A DNA stretch of 64,000 nucleotides from a bacterium (GTDB lineage: Bacteria > Verrucomicrobiota > Verrucomicrobiia > Limisphaerales > J093). Under the pieces are notes generated by a model, which saw nothing but the letters and a program-made list of their open reading frames with translations, was not told where the DNA came from and did not search any database. The stretch's first letter is position 1; the number at the start of each line of letters is the position of its first letter. The position numbers and the translations under genes were made by a program. The stretch covers positions 1 to 64,000 of the forward strand of contig JAJXZJ010000032.1 in NCBI GenBank assembly GCA_021780105.1, read 5' to 3'. This document shows positions 17,963 to 26,491 of this stretch, one piece after another.

Positions 17963-20377
17963 ATGATCACAACTCACGACACGGCGGATGGCATGGCGCG
18001 GCGGGACTTCATTCGGCGATGCGCGCTCGGCGGCGCGGCGCTCGCGTCCACACCGTTGCTGGGTTGCCGGAGTGTCGCCGGCGGGACCGGTGCGGCCGCC
18101 CGCACGTTGCGTTTGGATGGCGACTGGCGCTTCGGCGGCAGGTTCACCGAAGGCGCGCAGGTGCCCGATTTCAACGACGCTGCGTTCGCACGGATCACCT
18201 TGCCGCACTGCGTCGCCAGCCTTTCCTGGCAGAAATGGGAACCGGCGCAGTGGCAGGATCGCTGGATTTACCGGCGCCACTTCGTGCTGCCGGCGGAGTT
18301 CAAGCAACTCCGCGTTTTCGCGCAGTTTGACGGTGTGATGATCGGCGCGTCGCCGGTGCTTAACGGCCACGCGCTGCCCGAACATTTGGGCGGCTACCTG
18401 CCGTTCGACTACGAGGTCACCGACCGGGTTGCCGCCGGGGACAACGTGCTCGCCGTCATCGTGGATGCGCGCTGGCGCAACGTGCCGCCCGCCGGTTCGC
18501 CGCGCGGTCCGCGGGCCGTGGATTACCTGCTGCCCGGTGGCATCTGCCGCCCCGTCAGCCTGCGGGCCGTGCCGGCGGTTTTCATTCGTGACGCGTTTGC
18601 GAAACCGGTGCGCGTGCTCGAACCGGATCGGCGCGTCGAAGTCCGTTGCACGCTGGATGCCGCGGTGCTGCCGTCGTCGTCGCTCTGCCTGGAAGCCACG
18701 TTGATGGATGGTCCACGCCGGATCGCCCGGGCTGCGCAGCGGGTCTTTCTCCAGCGGACCGGCGAAACGGAAGTCACGCTCGCGTTGGAGCGGCTCGGCA
18801 ACGTGGCCCTTTGGGACGTGGATGCGCCGCGCCTTTACGAGGTGGTGGTCACGCTGCGGGCGGGCGGGCGGGCGGTTCACGATTACCGGACGCGCATCGG
18901 TCTGCGCGAGGCGCGCTTCGAACCGGATGGTTTTTTCCTGAACGGGAAACGCCTTCAACTCTTCGGCCTGAACCGGCACGAGTTGTTCCCTTATGTTGGG
19001 CACGCCATGCCGGCGCGGGTGCAGCGCCGCGATGCTGAAATGTTGCGCCGCGAGTTCAACTGCAACATCGTCCGCTGCTCCCACTACCCGCAGGCGGAAG
19101 CTTTCCTCGACGCCTGCGACGAGCTGGGCCTGATGGTCTGGGAGGAACCTCCCGGCTGGCAATACATCGGCGACCAGGCCTGGCAGGACCTGGCCGTCCG
19201 CGATGTGCGGGACATGGTGCGCCGCGACCGCAATCATCCCGCCATCGTCATCTGGGGCGTGCGCATCAACGAATCCGCCAACGACGAGGCGCTTTACCGG
19301 CGCACGCGGGCACTGGCGAAGGAACTCGACGGCTCGCGCCCAACCTCCGGCTCGATGACGCCCGGCTCCCGCAAGAATTGGAAGCAGGAATGGCACGAGG
19401 ACGTCTTCGCGTTCGACGACTACCACGCGGCGGCCGACGGCAGCGTGGGCGTCGAAGGTCCGACGGCGGGCGTGCCTTACTTGCTGGCCGAGGCGGTGGG
19501 GCAGTTCAACTACACCGCCCGCCGGGGTTTTGACAGCAAGTATCGGCGGGCCGGGGACGTCGCGCTCCAGGAGCAGCAGGCCCTGCGGCATGCCCAGGCG
19601 CACAACAAAGCCGCCGCGGACCCGCGCCTCTGCGGCGTGATCGCCTGGTGCGCGTTCGACTATGGCAGCCTGATGAATGCCTATGACGGGGTGAAATGTC
19701 CCGGCGTGGCGGACATTTTCCGCGTCCCGAAACTCGGCGCCTCGTTCTACCTGGCGCAGGCCGATCCGAAAACGCGGCCGGTCATCGAACCCAATTTCTA
19801 CTGGGATTTTGGCCCGCAAACGCCCCGTGGCCCCGGCGAACACGCGGCGATTTTCTCCAACTGCGACCGGCTTGAACTCTGGATCGGCGACCGGCATCAC
19901 GCGACGCTCCAGCCGGAGCGCGCCGGCTTTCCGCATCTCAAGCACCCGCCGTTTTTTGCGAACCTCGCGCTCGACGAAGCCGGTCGGCCGGAACTGCGCA
20001 TTGACGGCTACCTCGGCAGCGAGCGGGTGTTATCGCGCTCCTTTTCCGCCGACCCCGGGCATGACCAGCTCTGGCTGCGTGCCGATGATACGGAGCTGGT
20101 CGGCGACGGCTCGGACGCGACGCGCCTGGTGTTCCGCGCGGCCGACCGCTTTGGCGCGCCGAGGGCGTTCGCCGGTGGCGAGGTCAGGCTGCGCCTCGAA
20201 GGACCGGGCGTCATCGTCGGCGACAATCCGTTTCCACTGGCCGACAGCGGCGGTGTGGGCGCGGTGTGGATCAAGACGCTGCCCGACGCCTCGGGCGTCA
20301 TCAACGTCACTGCCACCCACTCGTCGCTGGGCGCAAAGTCCGTCAGAATTTCCGTGCGTTCGACGACTCCAGTCTGA
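17963..20377 (+). CDS. glycoside hydrolase family 2 protein (beta-galactosidase-like), Tat-type leader with lipobox
   Basis: 804 residues. The N-terminus has a twin-arginine motif (RRDFIRRC, 13-20), a hydrophobic stretch, then LLGC (32-35), which could be lipidated. Domains in order: jelly-roll sugar-binding (about 50-205), immunoglobulin-like (205-318), TIM barrel (320-590), and a C-terminal beta domain with DUF4982/BIg features. Acid/base Glu437 sits in WGVRINES and nucleophile Glu510 in LLAE. It should remove non-reducing-end beta-sugars at the periplasmic or outer surface. An ATG at 17993 (residue 11) is an alternative start just before RRDF. It diverges from the cupin gene. Confidence 0.88.
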   Translation: MITTHDTADGMARRDFIRRCALGGAALASTPLLGCRSVAGGTGAAARTLRLDGDWRFGGRFTEGAQVPDFNDAAFARITLPHCVASLSWQKWEPAQWQDRWIYRRHFVLPAEFKQLRVFAQFDGVMIGASPVLNGHALPEHLGGYLPFDYEVTDRVAAGDNVLAVIVDARWRNVPPAGSPRGPRAVDYLLPGGICRPVSLRAVPAVFIRDAFAKPVRVLEPDRRVEVRCTLDAAVLPSSSLCLEATLMDGPRRIARAAQRVFLQRTGETEVTLALERLGNVALWDVDAPRLYEVVVTLRAGGRAVHDYRTRIGLREARFEPDGFFLNGKRLQLFGLNRHELFPYVGHAMPARVQRRDAEMLRREFNCNIVRCSHYPQAEAFLDACDELGLMVWEEPPGWQYIGDQAWQDLAVRDVRDMVRRDRNHPAIVIWGVRINESANDEALYRRTRALAKELDGSRPTSGSMTPGSRKNWKQEWHEDVFAFDDYHAAADGSVGVEGPTAGVPYLLAEAVGQFNYTARRGFDSKYRRAGDVALQEQQALRHAQAHNKAAADPRLCGVIAWCAFDYGSLMNAYDGVKCPGVADIFRVPKLGASFYLAQADPKTRPVIEPNFYWDFGPQTPRGPGEHAAIFSNCDRLELWIGDRHHATLQPERAGFPHLKHPPFFANLALDEAGRPELRIDGYLGSERVLSRSFSADPGHDQLWLRADDTELVGDGSDATRLVFRAADRFGAPRAFAGGEVRLRLEGPGVIVGDNPFPLADSGGVGAVWIKTLPDASGVINVTATHSSLGAKSVRISVRSTTPV

Positions 20378-20779
20378 CTTGGATGCGATCCAGTGTGGCG
20401 CGGGGCCGGAGGCCGGCGGACGCAAGCAGTCCCATGGGCTGTCCGCGAGGTTTCGCCGCGGGGACAAAGCGGGCAAGCCGATGGCGGGCTGTGGCGTATG
20501 CGCGCTGCTGTTCCCGTTATTGCGGATGGTCGCACGAGCGTGAGCCAGCGGGGTGGCCCCGGGTCGAATGGCGTTGGCTCTCCAATGCGATCCCGTCTTG
20601 GGCTGCCTCAACGGTCGTTGCCAATGCGGGGTTTTGTGGGCCGATGGCCGGCGTTTGGTTGCCCACGTCCTTGTTTCACCCTCATCGTGACGATCTGATT
20701 GGCCACATTCCGAGGGTGAAATCACCTTTCCCTGCGCGCGATGGCTGGCTAGAGTTCACGCCAACATCATATTGAAATC
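20378..20779. other. 402-bp intergenic region with nested inverted repeats
   Basis: No credible gene. TTTCACCCTC (20674-20683) is repeated in inverse as GAGGGTGAAA (20712-20721). Between them is a smaller palindrome, ATCGT-G-ACGAT (about 20684-20694). The site lies about 60-105 bp upstream of the esterase start, where an operator or a leader structure could sit. Nothing else was recognised. Confidence 0.4.
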
Positions 20780-21664
20780 ATGACCATGAACACCATCTCT
20801 CTGCTGGCCGTCTGTCTGGTGGCGTCGGCCCTTGCACGCGCGGAAATGCAGCCGCCACTGCCGCTTTGGCCGGACGGCGCGCCGGGCGCGCTGGGCAAGG
20901 AAGACAAAGACATCCCTACGCTCACACCGTATCTGCCCGATCCAGGCGTCGCCACGGGCGCGGCGATCGTCATTTGCCCGGGCGGCGGCTACGCCGGGTT
21001 GGCACCTTACGAGGGTCACGACTATGCACTCTGGCTGAACCAGCACGGTGTCGCCGGGTTTGTCCTGAAATACCGGCTCGGTTCCGCCGGCTACCGGCAC
21101 CCGATTATGCTGGAGGATGCCGCGCGCGCCGTGCGCCTGGTGCGGGCACGGGCCGCCGATTGGAAGGTTGATCCCAAGCGCGTCGGCATCATGGGATCCT
21201 CCGCCGGCGGGCATCTGGCCTCGACGCTGCTCACGCATTTCGACGCCGGCAAGCCGGATGCCGCCGACCCCATTGAGCGGGAGAGTTCGCGGCCGGACAT
21301 CGGCATTCTGTGCTACGCCGTCATCACCATGGGCCAGTTTACCCACGAAGGTTCCAAGGAGAATCTCCTGGGCAAGCATCCCTCGCCGGAGCTGGTCCGG
21401 CTGCTTTCCAATGAGCTCCAGGTGACGCCGCAGACACCGCCGTGTTTCATCTGGCACACGTGGGAGGACAACGTCGTGCCCGTGGAAAACAGCCTTCAAT
21501 TTGCCGTGGCTTTGCGGAAGGCCGGCGTGCCGTTTGCGCTGAACATCTACCAGAAGGGAGGGCATGGCATGGGTCTCGGTGACAAACCGCCGTTCGCACA
21601 TCCGCATCCTTGGGCGAACGACTGCCTCTTCTGGCTCAAGGTGCAAGGCTTTGTGAAACCCTGA
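20780..21664 (+). CDS. exported alpha/beta-hydrolase (BD-FAE / acetylxylan-esterase-like)
   Basis: 294 residues, signal peptide MTMNTISLLAVCLVASALAR. The start at 20780 and the ATG at 20786 are both possible. An oxyanion block CPGGGYAGL precedes the nucleophile elbow GSSAGGH, with a catalytic Asp in WEDNVVP and a His in GGHGMG. The arrangement is typical of secreted carbohydrate esterases that remove acetyl or feruloyl groups from plant polysaccharides. It follows the GH2 gene after 402 bp and may have its own promoter. Confidence 0.86.
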   Translation: MTMNTISLLAVCLVASALARAEMQPPLPLWPDGAPGALGKEDKDIPTLTPYLPDPGVATGAAIVICPGGGYAGLAPYEGHDYALWLNQHGVAGFVLKYRLGSAGYRHPIMLEDAARAVRLVRARAADWKVDPKRVGIMGSSAGGHLASTLLTHFDAGKPDAADPIERESSRPDIGILCYAVITMGQFTHEGSKENLLGKHPSPELVRLLSNELQVTPQTPPCFIWHTWEDNVVPVENSLQFAVALRKAGVPFALNIYQKGGHGMGLGDKPPFAHPHPWANDCLFWLKVQGFVKP

Positions 21665-21789
21665 GCGGCAAAACCATTCCGCAACGATCCCCTCTGACGG
21701 TATTTGAAAGCGCCAGCTTGCCCGGACGGTTGCGCTTCTCGGTCATTGGCTCCGTGGAAATCGAGGGACCATCGGCGCTGACATCAAAA

Positions 21790-21814
21790 AGGCCGGCTCG
21801 CACCTGAGCCGGCC
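21790..21814 (-). terminator. Rho-independent terminator of the PEP-CTERM gene at 21839
   Basis: GGCCGGCTC (21791-21799) and GAGCCGGCC (21806-21814) pair over 9 bp around a 6-base loop. On the minus strand the stem is followed by TTTTT, in the right place 25 bp after the stop. Confidence 0.85.
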
Positions 21815-21838
21815 CGTGAAGACGGTCCAAACAACCGA

Positions 21839-22540
21839 TTACGCGCGCAGCCGCCGGACGAGCGTGTATCCCGCCAATCCGAGTCCGAAGACGCCCGCAT
21901 AGGTCGTAGGTTCCGGCACCGAGAAACCTTGATCAATCAGAGTGGCGGTGACCACGGTATTGGGAGAGAGTCCCGTCAGATTGATGTTTTTCTCGACCGT
22001 GAGCCATTGCTGATTGGGAAACACCAACTCGTCGAGCGCTTCGCCGGGAGGATCCTGAATATCGTGCGAGGCGATGCCGTTCAACACCAACTTGCCTACG
22101 CTGCTTTGACCGACCACCAAGCCACCCACGCCGTCGGCGTGAACGACTTCATCAATCGCGGCGAAACCATCACCGAACTGAACACCCGCGACCATGGCAC
22201 TGTAGAGGTCTTCAATGATGGGTGCGTTAGCGGTGACTTTGTAGGTGAGACCGATGTCAATTCCGTTCATGCCCACCACGGAGATGGGACCTTGAAGTTG
22301 AATGCCAAACGTCGGATGCACACCATCCGGCCTGCCAAAGTCCATTGTGGATACCGTGATGAGGCTGGCCGTCGGCGCCCCTGGCGATGGCGTCCAAACG
22401 AAATCGCTGAACGTGAGACCATCAATCGTCAGGGTGTTTCCACCGGGCCCCAACGTGTCTAACAACATGCTTCCAGCCTGGCTTGTCACCATGCTGGTGG
22501 CTAGGCTGGAAACGACTGCTGCAATGAATAACTTTCGCAT
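21839..22540 (-). CDS. PEP-CTERM sorting domain protein, paralogue A
   Basis: 233 residues, signal peptide MRKLFIAAVVSSLATSMVTS. The mature part has LTIDGLTFSDFVWTPSPGAP, a GIQLQGPISV strand and an AMVAGVQFGDGFAAIDEVVH block. The C-terminus is SVPEP, a hydrophobic stretch and RRLRA, the PEP-CTERM tail recognised by exosortase. It is close to the upstream neighbour over its whole length (duplication). The body is of unknown function and probably ends up at the surface or in the exopolysaccharide. It has its own terminator, and a 37-bp element lies 149 bp upstream. Confidence 0.9.
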   Translation of the reverse strand: MRKLFIAAVVSSLATSMVTSQAGSMLLDTLGPGGNTLTIDGLTFSDFVWTPSPGAPTASLITVSTMDFGRPDGVHPTFGIQLQGPISVVGMNGIDIGLTYKVTANAPIIEDLYSAMVAGVQFGDGFAAIDEVVHADGVGGLVVGQSSVGKLVLNGIASHDIQDPPGEALDELVFPNQQWLTVEKNINLTGLSPNTVVTATLIDQGFSVPEPTTYAGVFGLGLAGYTLVRRLRA

Positions 22541-22688
22541 AGTTTTCCTTTTTTGTTACCCGCTGCGGACGAACTGAGTCTGACTGCATCTGTTACTACT
22601 CGGCGGTTTCATCGGTAGCCCGAGCATCGCCTGCACTGGCACGCCACGCTTGTTCCCGCTGCCCCGTTACCCGGAGTCGTGCTTGCTG

Positions 22689-22725
22689 GTTACTACGGGA
22701 ATGCTCATCTGAGATTACAGGTATT
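22689..22725 (-). promoter_or_regulatory. 37-bp upstream element, copy A
   Basis: 33 of 37 bases match the element at 23702-23738. It ends 149 bp before the start of paralogue A; the other copy is 150 bp from paralogue B. The conserved ends are GTTACTACGGGAAT and ATTACAGGTATT on the plus strand, while the sequence between element and gene is poorly conserved. Such selective conservation suggests a regulator site or promoter element; which protein reads it is unknown. Confidence 0.6.
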
Positions 22726-22810
22726 TTAACGGCAGCAATCGCTACTCAAGTGAGCTCGCGGATCGCGTGTCGGAAACGTTGGCAACACTGGAATGTCACT
22801 GAAAACAAAG

Positions 22811-22836
22811 AGGCCGGCTCATACTTGAGCCGGCCT
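22811..22836 (-). terminator. Rho-independent terminator of the PEP-CTERM gene at 22860
   Basis: AGGCCGGCTCA (22811-22821) and TGAGCCGGCCT (22826-22836) pair perfectly over 11 bp around TACT. On the minus strand CTTTGTTTTC follows. The stem is nearly the same as the terminator of paralogue A. Confidence 0.85.
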
Positions 22837-22859
22837 TTGAAGACGAAGTGAATAGCCTA

Positions 22860-23552
22860 TTACGCGCGGACGCGCCGTAAGAATGTGTATCCGAGCAATC
22901 CGAGTCCGAAGAGGCCCGCGTAAGTCGCCGGTTCGGGCACCGAGAAGCCTTGGTCAACGATTGTCACCGTGGCCACGGTAGCCGGGTCCAGCCCCGTCAA
23001 GTTGATGTTCTTTTCAACCGTGAGCACTTGCTGGCTGGGAAAGATCAAATTATCAAGTGCCTCCGGCGGAGGATCTTGAGGATCATTCCACAGGACACCA
23101 CCGAGGACCGACTTGGCAATGCTGCTCTGGCCAACCACAGCCCCACCCAAGCCACCCGCATGGACTACTTCATCAATTGCCGCGAAACCATCGCCAAACT
23201 GAACTCCAGCCACCATCGAATTGTAAATGTCTTCGATGATTGCGCTGCTCGCGGTAACTTTGTATATGAGGCCGATGTCAATCGCGTTCACACCCGCGAT
23301 CGACATTGGTCCTTGGAGTTGAATTCCATAGGTTGGACGACCATCAATGATGCCGAAGTCCATCGTGGATACGTTAATCAGACTGGCCGCGGGTGCCCCT
23401 GGAGAAGGCGTCCAGACGAAGTCGCTGAACGTGAGTCCGTCAATACTCAGGGTTCCCATACCTGGTCCCAGAGTGTCCAACGTTGCCGCCTGACTCGGCG
23501 CGATGCTTGCGACCAAGCCGGCGGCCGCTAATGTAATAAGAAGTTTCCGCAT
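22860..23552 (-). CDS. PEP-CTERM sorting domain protein, paralogue B
   Basis: 230 residues from the ATG at 23552, which starts the signal peptide (MRKLLITLAAAGLVASIAPS). A start at 23612 only adds unlikely residues. The body matches paralogue A block for block (LSIDGLTFSDFVWTPSPGAP, MVAGVQFGDGFAAIDEVVHA). The tail is SVPEP, a hydrophobic segment and RRVRA. It should be exported, processed by exosortase and held in the envelope or matrix. It lies upstream of paralogue A on the minus strand with its own terminator and a copy of the 37-bp element, so the two are separate units. Confidence 0.9.
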   Translation of the reverse strand: MRKLLITLAAAGLVASIAPSQAATLDTLGPGMGTLSIDGLTFSDFVWTPSPGAPAASLINVSTMDFGIIDGRPTYGIQLQGPMSIAGVNAIDIGLIYKVTASSAIIEDIYNSMVAGVQFGDGFAAIDEVVHAGGLGGAVVGQSSIAKSVLGGVLWNDPQDPPPEALDNLIFPSQQVLTVEKNINLTGLDPATVATVTIVDQGFSVPEPATYAGLFGLGLLGYTFLRRVRA

Positions 23553-23701
23553 AGGTTTTGTTTGTGTTTTGATTGCCTGAACCGACTTGGCAGCGCTTGC
23601 CTTTCTGTTCACTGCGTTGCTCTCGGTCTTTTTACGTCTGCCCTGCCACTGGCACGCCCAGATGGCAGCCGTTGTCCCGTTAATCCAAACCAGGCCCCAC
23701 T

Positions 23702-23738
23702 GTTACTACGGGAATTCGCATTTAAGATTACAGGTATT
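23702..23738 (-). promoter_or_regulatory. 37-bp upstream element, copy B
   Basis: Second copy of the element at 22689-22725 (33/37 identical), 150 bp upstream of paralogue B. Equal spacing in both genes is the main argument for function. A simple relic of the duplication would be expected to leave similar identity in the intervening 150 bp, which is not seen. Confidence 0.6.
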
Positions 23739-23938
23739 CGCTTCGCTGCCGGTGTGGCCTGTGAAATACCAACAACCGTTGTGCATGAAATGCCGTGTCA
23801 CCGATGGCTTTGGTGTCCGAGTCAGTGAGTATTTCCCCGGGCGTGGCACGGCCGCCTGGCGCAACGGGCTTTACGCCCTCCATTTTCGTCGTTACGCTCC
23901 GCCGTCAGCTCTGTCCAACTCAGCGCACGCAACGGTCT

Positions 23939-24691
23939 ATGATCGAAGTTGAAGGACTCACCAAGCTCTTCGGCGATTTTGTCGCCGTGCGGGATCTTTC
24001 GTTCACCGTCAAGCCGGGCGAAGTCATGGGCCTGGTGGGGCCGAATGGCGCAGGCAAGACCACGACGCTGCGCTGTTTGTCCGGGATCATTCCGGCATCC
24101 CGCGGCAGCATCCGGCTGGCGGGCAGTGATCTCCGCGTGTCGGCGGTCGCCGCGAAACAGGAGCTGGCGTATTTCCCGGATGAACCGCGGCTGTTCGATT
24201 ATCTCACCGTCCGGCAACACCTGAACTTCACGGCGCGGCTCTACCAGGTGCGGGATTACGAGCCGCGGGCAGCGCAGTTGCTGGCCGAACTGGAACTCAC
24301 CGACAAAGCCGACAACCTGCCGCCCGAACTTTCGCGCGGCATGAAGCAAAAACTGGCCATTGCCTGCGGCCTGCTGCACTCGCCGAAGGTGATTTTCTTC
24401 GATGAACCCCTGACCGGGCTGGACCCCTACGGCATCCGCGGCATGAAGGACGCGATCCTGCGGCGCGCGCGGGACGGCATGGCGATCATCATCAGCTCAC
24501 ACCTGTTGCATCTGGTGGACGAGATTTGCTCGCACCTGCTGATCTTGAAACAGGGCGGGAAAGTGGCACATGGAACGATCGAGGACGTGCGGCGGCAGTT
24601 CGCGGAATCCGCACCGGACACGAGTCTGGAGGAAGTGTTCTTCCGCGCGACGGCCACGACGAAGCCGGCGGAACCAGAGGCGAGGTTGTGA
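23939..24691 (+). CDS. ABC transporter ATP-binding protein
   Basis: 250 residues from the ATG at 23939 (MIEVEGLTKLFGDF); an in-frame extension upstream does not look coding. Walker A GPNGAGKTT (about 36-44), Q-loop region, signature LSRGMKQKLA (in place of LSGGQ), Walker B VIFFDEPLTGLD and switch His in SSHLLH. It drives an exporter with the permease encoded next, overlapping by GTGA. It is the first gene of the operon that continues into exosortase and exopolysaccharide genes. Confidence 0.92.
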   Translation: MIEVEGLTKLFGDFVAVRDLSFTVKPGEVMGLVGPNGAGKTTTLRCLSGIIPASRGSIRLAGSDLRVSAVAAKQELAYFPDEPRLFDYLTVRQHLNFTARLYQVRDYEPRAAQLLAELELTDKADNLPPELSRGMKQKLAIACGLLHSPKVIFFDEPLTGLDPYGIRGMKDAILRRARDGMAIIISSHLLHLVDEICSHLLILKQGGKVAHGTIEDVRRQFAESAPDTSLEEVFFRATATTKPAEPEARL

Positions 24692-26445
24692 ACGGCGCGC
24701 TGGTTTACCTGGAGGCATGTTCGTGGGGCAATCGCCTGCGGATGCAGGCCCGGCGGCTGCGCAAACCGAAATACCTGCTCGGCGCCCTGGTTGGCGGCGC
24801 CTATTTCTTCTTCCTGTTTATCGGCCCGATGCTGGGCATGGGACCGCGCGGCGCGCGTCTGGCCGTCTCGCCGCTGGGGGACGGCGTGCGGCCGTTGGTG
24901 GAAATGCTCGGTGCCCTGGGAATGGCCGCGATGGTGCTGCTGACCTGGCTCCTGCCGTCGCGCCGGGCGGCGGTGAACTTCAGCGAGGCGGAAATCGCGT
25001 TCCTGTTTCCCGCGCCGCTTAGCCGGCGGACGCTGATACATTACCATATTCTGCGGGCACAAATTCCCATCCTGCTGAGTTCGCTGCTGATGATGGTGTT
25101 CACCGGGCGGTTTGCCAGCGGCGGTCACTGGTGGTGGCACTGGATCGGCTGGTGGCTGGTGGTCAGCGCGCTGGAAATGCACCGGCTGGGCGCGATGTTC
25201 GTGATGACGCGGCTGCTGGACGAGGGCATGACGCCGTCGCGGCGCCGGTGGCTGGTGTTTGGCGTCGCGGGCGTGGTGTTGATGGTGCTCGTGGCTTGGG
25301 TTCGTGCCACCGTGCCGGCACCCGCGTGGGACAAGCTCGGCGGTCTGACGCAGATTACGGACTATCTGAAACAAGTCGCGGTCAGCGGGCCAGCCTTCTG
25401 GCTGCTGTTGCCCTTCCGGCTGCTGCTGCGGCCGATGCTGGCGGCCGACGGGGTGGCGTTCGCGCTGGCGGTGTTGCCGGCGCTCGCGGTGGTGGCCGCG
25501 TTGTATGCCTGGGCGGTGCGGTCGGAGGCCTCATTTGAAGAAGCGACGCTGGAATTCGCCGAGCGGCGGGCGAAAGTTGTGGCGGCCATGCGCGCCGGCA
25601 ACTGGCACCTGACGCGGAGCAAACGGCGGCGGATCGGCGCGCCTTTCCGGCTGCGGCCGACGGGTCCGCGCGCCGTGGCACTGCTTTGGAAGAACCTGAT
25701 TTCCGCCGGCAACATCTTTACGATCCGGCTTTGGGCCGGCGTAGGCATCGGAGTCGTGACGATGGCGGCGATCTGCGCGACAACAACGCCGGGGGCCTTG
25801 GCGCCGAAAATTGTGACGGGAATGCTGATTGCCTGGACACCGCTGCTGTTCTGGCTGGGGCCGCAAATGATGGTGATGGATTTCCGCCAGGATCTGGCGG
25901 CGATGGAATTGCTGAAGACCTGGCCGCTGCCGGGCCGGCAGGTGGTGCTGGGCGAGGTGCTGGCGCCGGTCACGATTCTGACCGTGGTGCAATGGCTGTT
26001 TGTCACGCTGATCTTGGTGTCGTCCGGCGCGATCGGCGGAGTGCCGGTCACGCCCGCCACGCGGGTCGCCTGGGGGGCTGGCGTCATGATTCTGGCGCCG
26101 GGCATCAATTTGATTTCGCAGCTTTTGGTCAATGGCGTCGTGTTGCTGTTTCCGGCCTGGGTCAAGCTCGGCGGGTTGGGGCGGGGGCAGGGATTCGAGG
26201 CGATGGGACAGCAGATGTTGATGATGTTGGGGCAGATGCTGGCGCTGGGGCTGGCTTTGGTGGTGCCGGCCGGGCTGTTTGCACTGGTTTTTTTTGGCGG
26301 GCGCGCATGGTTGCCGGTGTGGCTGGTGGTGCCATCGGCCGCGCTCACGGCGTTGACGGCGCTGCTGGCAGAAGCGTATGCCGCGCTCTGCATGTTGGGG
26401 GATTGGTTCGAGCGGATGGACGTGTCCGACGAGCCGGCGGTGTAG
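24688..26445 (+). CDS. ABC exporter permease (putative ABC_export family)
   Basis: 585 residues from the GTG at 24688, which overlaps the stop of the ATPase gene by 4 bp. About ten or more hydrophobic segments are visible, for example YLLGALVGGAYFFFLF near 34 and VVTMAAICATTTPGA near 355. The large inner-membrane protein resembles the ABC exporter permeases found next to ABC ATPases in Verrucomicrobiota. Cargo is unknown; its place ahead of exosortase suggests a role in export of polysaccharide or envelope components. Confidence 0.83.
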   Translation: MNGALVYLEACSWGNRLRMQARRLRKPKYLLGALVGGAYFFFLFIGPMLGMGPRGARLAVSPLGDGVRPLVEMLGALGMAAMVLLTWLLPSRRAAVNFSEAEIAFLFPAPLSRRTLIHYHILRAQIPILLSSLLMMVFTGRFASGGHWWWHWIGWWLVVSALEMHRLGAMFVMTRLLDEGMTPSRRRWLVFGVAGVVLMVLVAWVRATVPAPAWDKLGGLTQITDYLKQVAVSGPAFWLLLPFRLLLRPMLAADGVAFALAVLPALAVVAALYAWAVRSEASFEEATLEFAERRAKVVAAMRAGNWHLTRSKRRRIGAPFRLRPTGPRAVALLWKNLISAGNIFTIRLWAGVGIGVVTMAAICATTTPGALAPKIVTGMLIAWTPLLFWLGPQMMVMDFRQDLAAMELLKTWPLPGRQVVLGEVLAPVTILTVVQWLFVTLILVSSGAIGGVPVTPATRVAWGAGVMILAPGINLISQLLVNGVVLLFPAWVKLGGLGRGQGFEAMGQQMLMMLGQMLALGLALVVPAGLFALVFFGGRAWLPVWLVVPSAALTALTALLAEAYAALCMLGDWFERMDVSDEPAV

Positions 26446-26491
26446 AATTTGATTGAGCCGCGCCGGGAGGGTGGTGTCTGATGAACGCATT

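Noticed and set aside
17669..19945. 758-residue open frame on the minus strand
   Set aside because: Opposite the GH2 gene, which has catalytic and leader motifs; the minus-strand frame shows none.
22635..22660. TGGCACG boxes upstream of both PEP-CTERM genes as sigma-54 promoters
   Set aside because: The spacing to the next GC is wrong in both copies and the orientation points away from the genes.
24526..24687. Longer N-terminus for the ABC permease starting inside the ATPase gene
   Set aside because: It would overlap the ATPase gene by 160 bp; the GTG at 24688 gives the usual 4-bp overlap.
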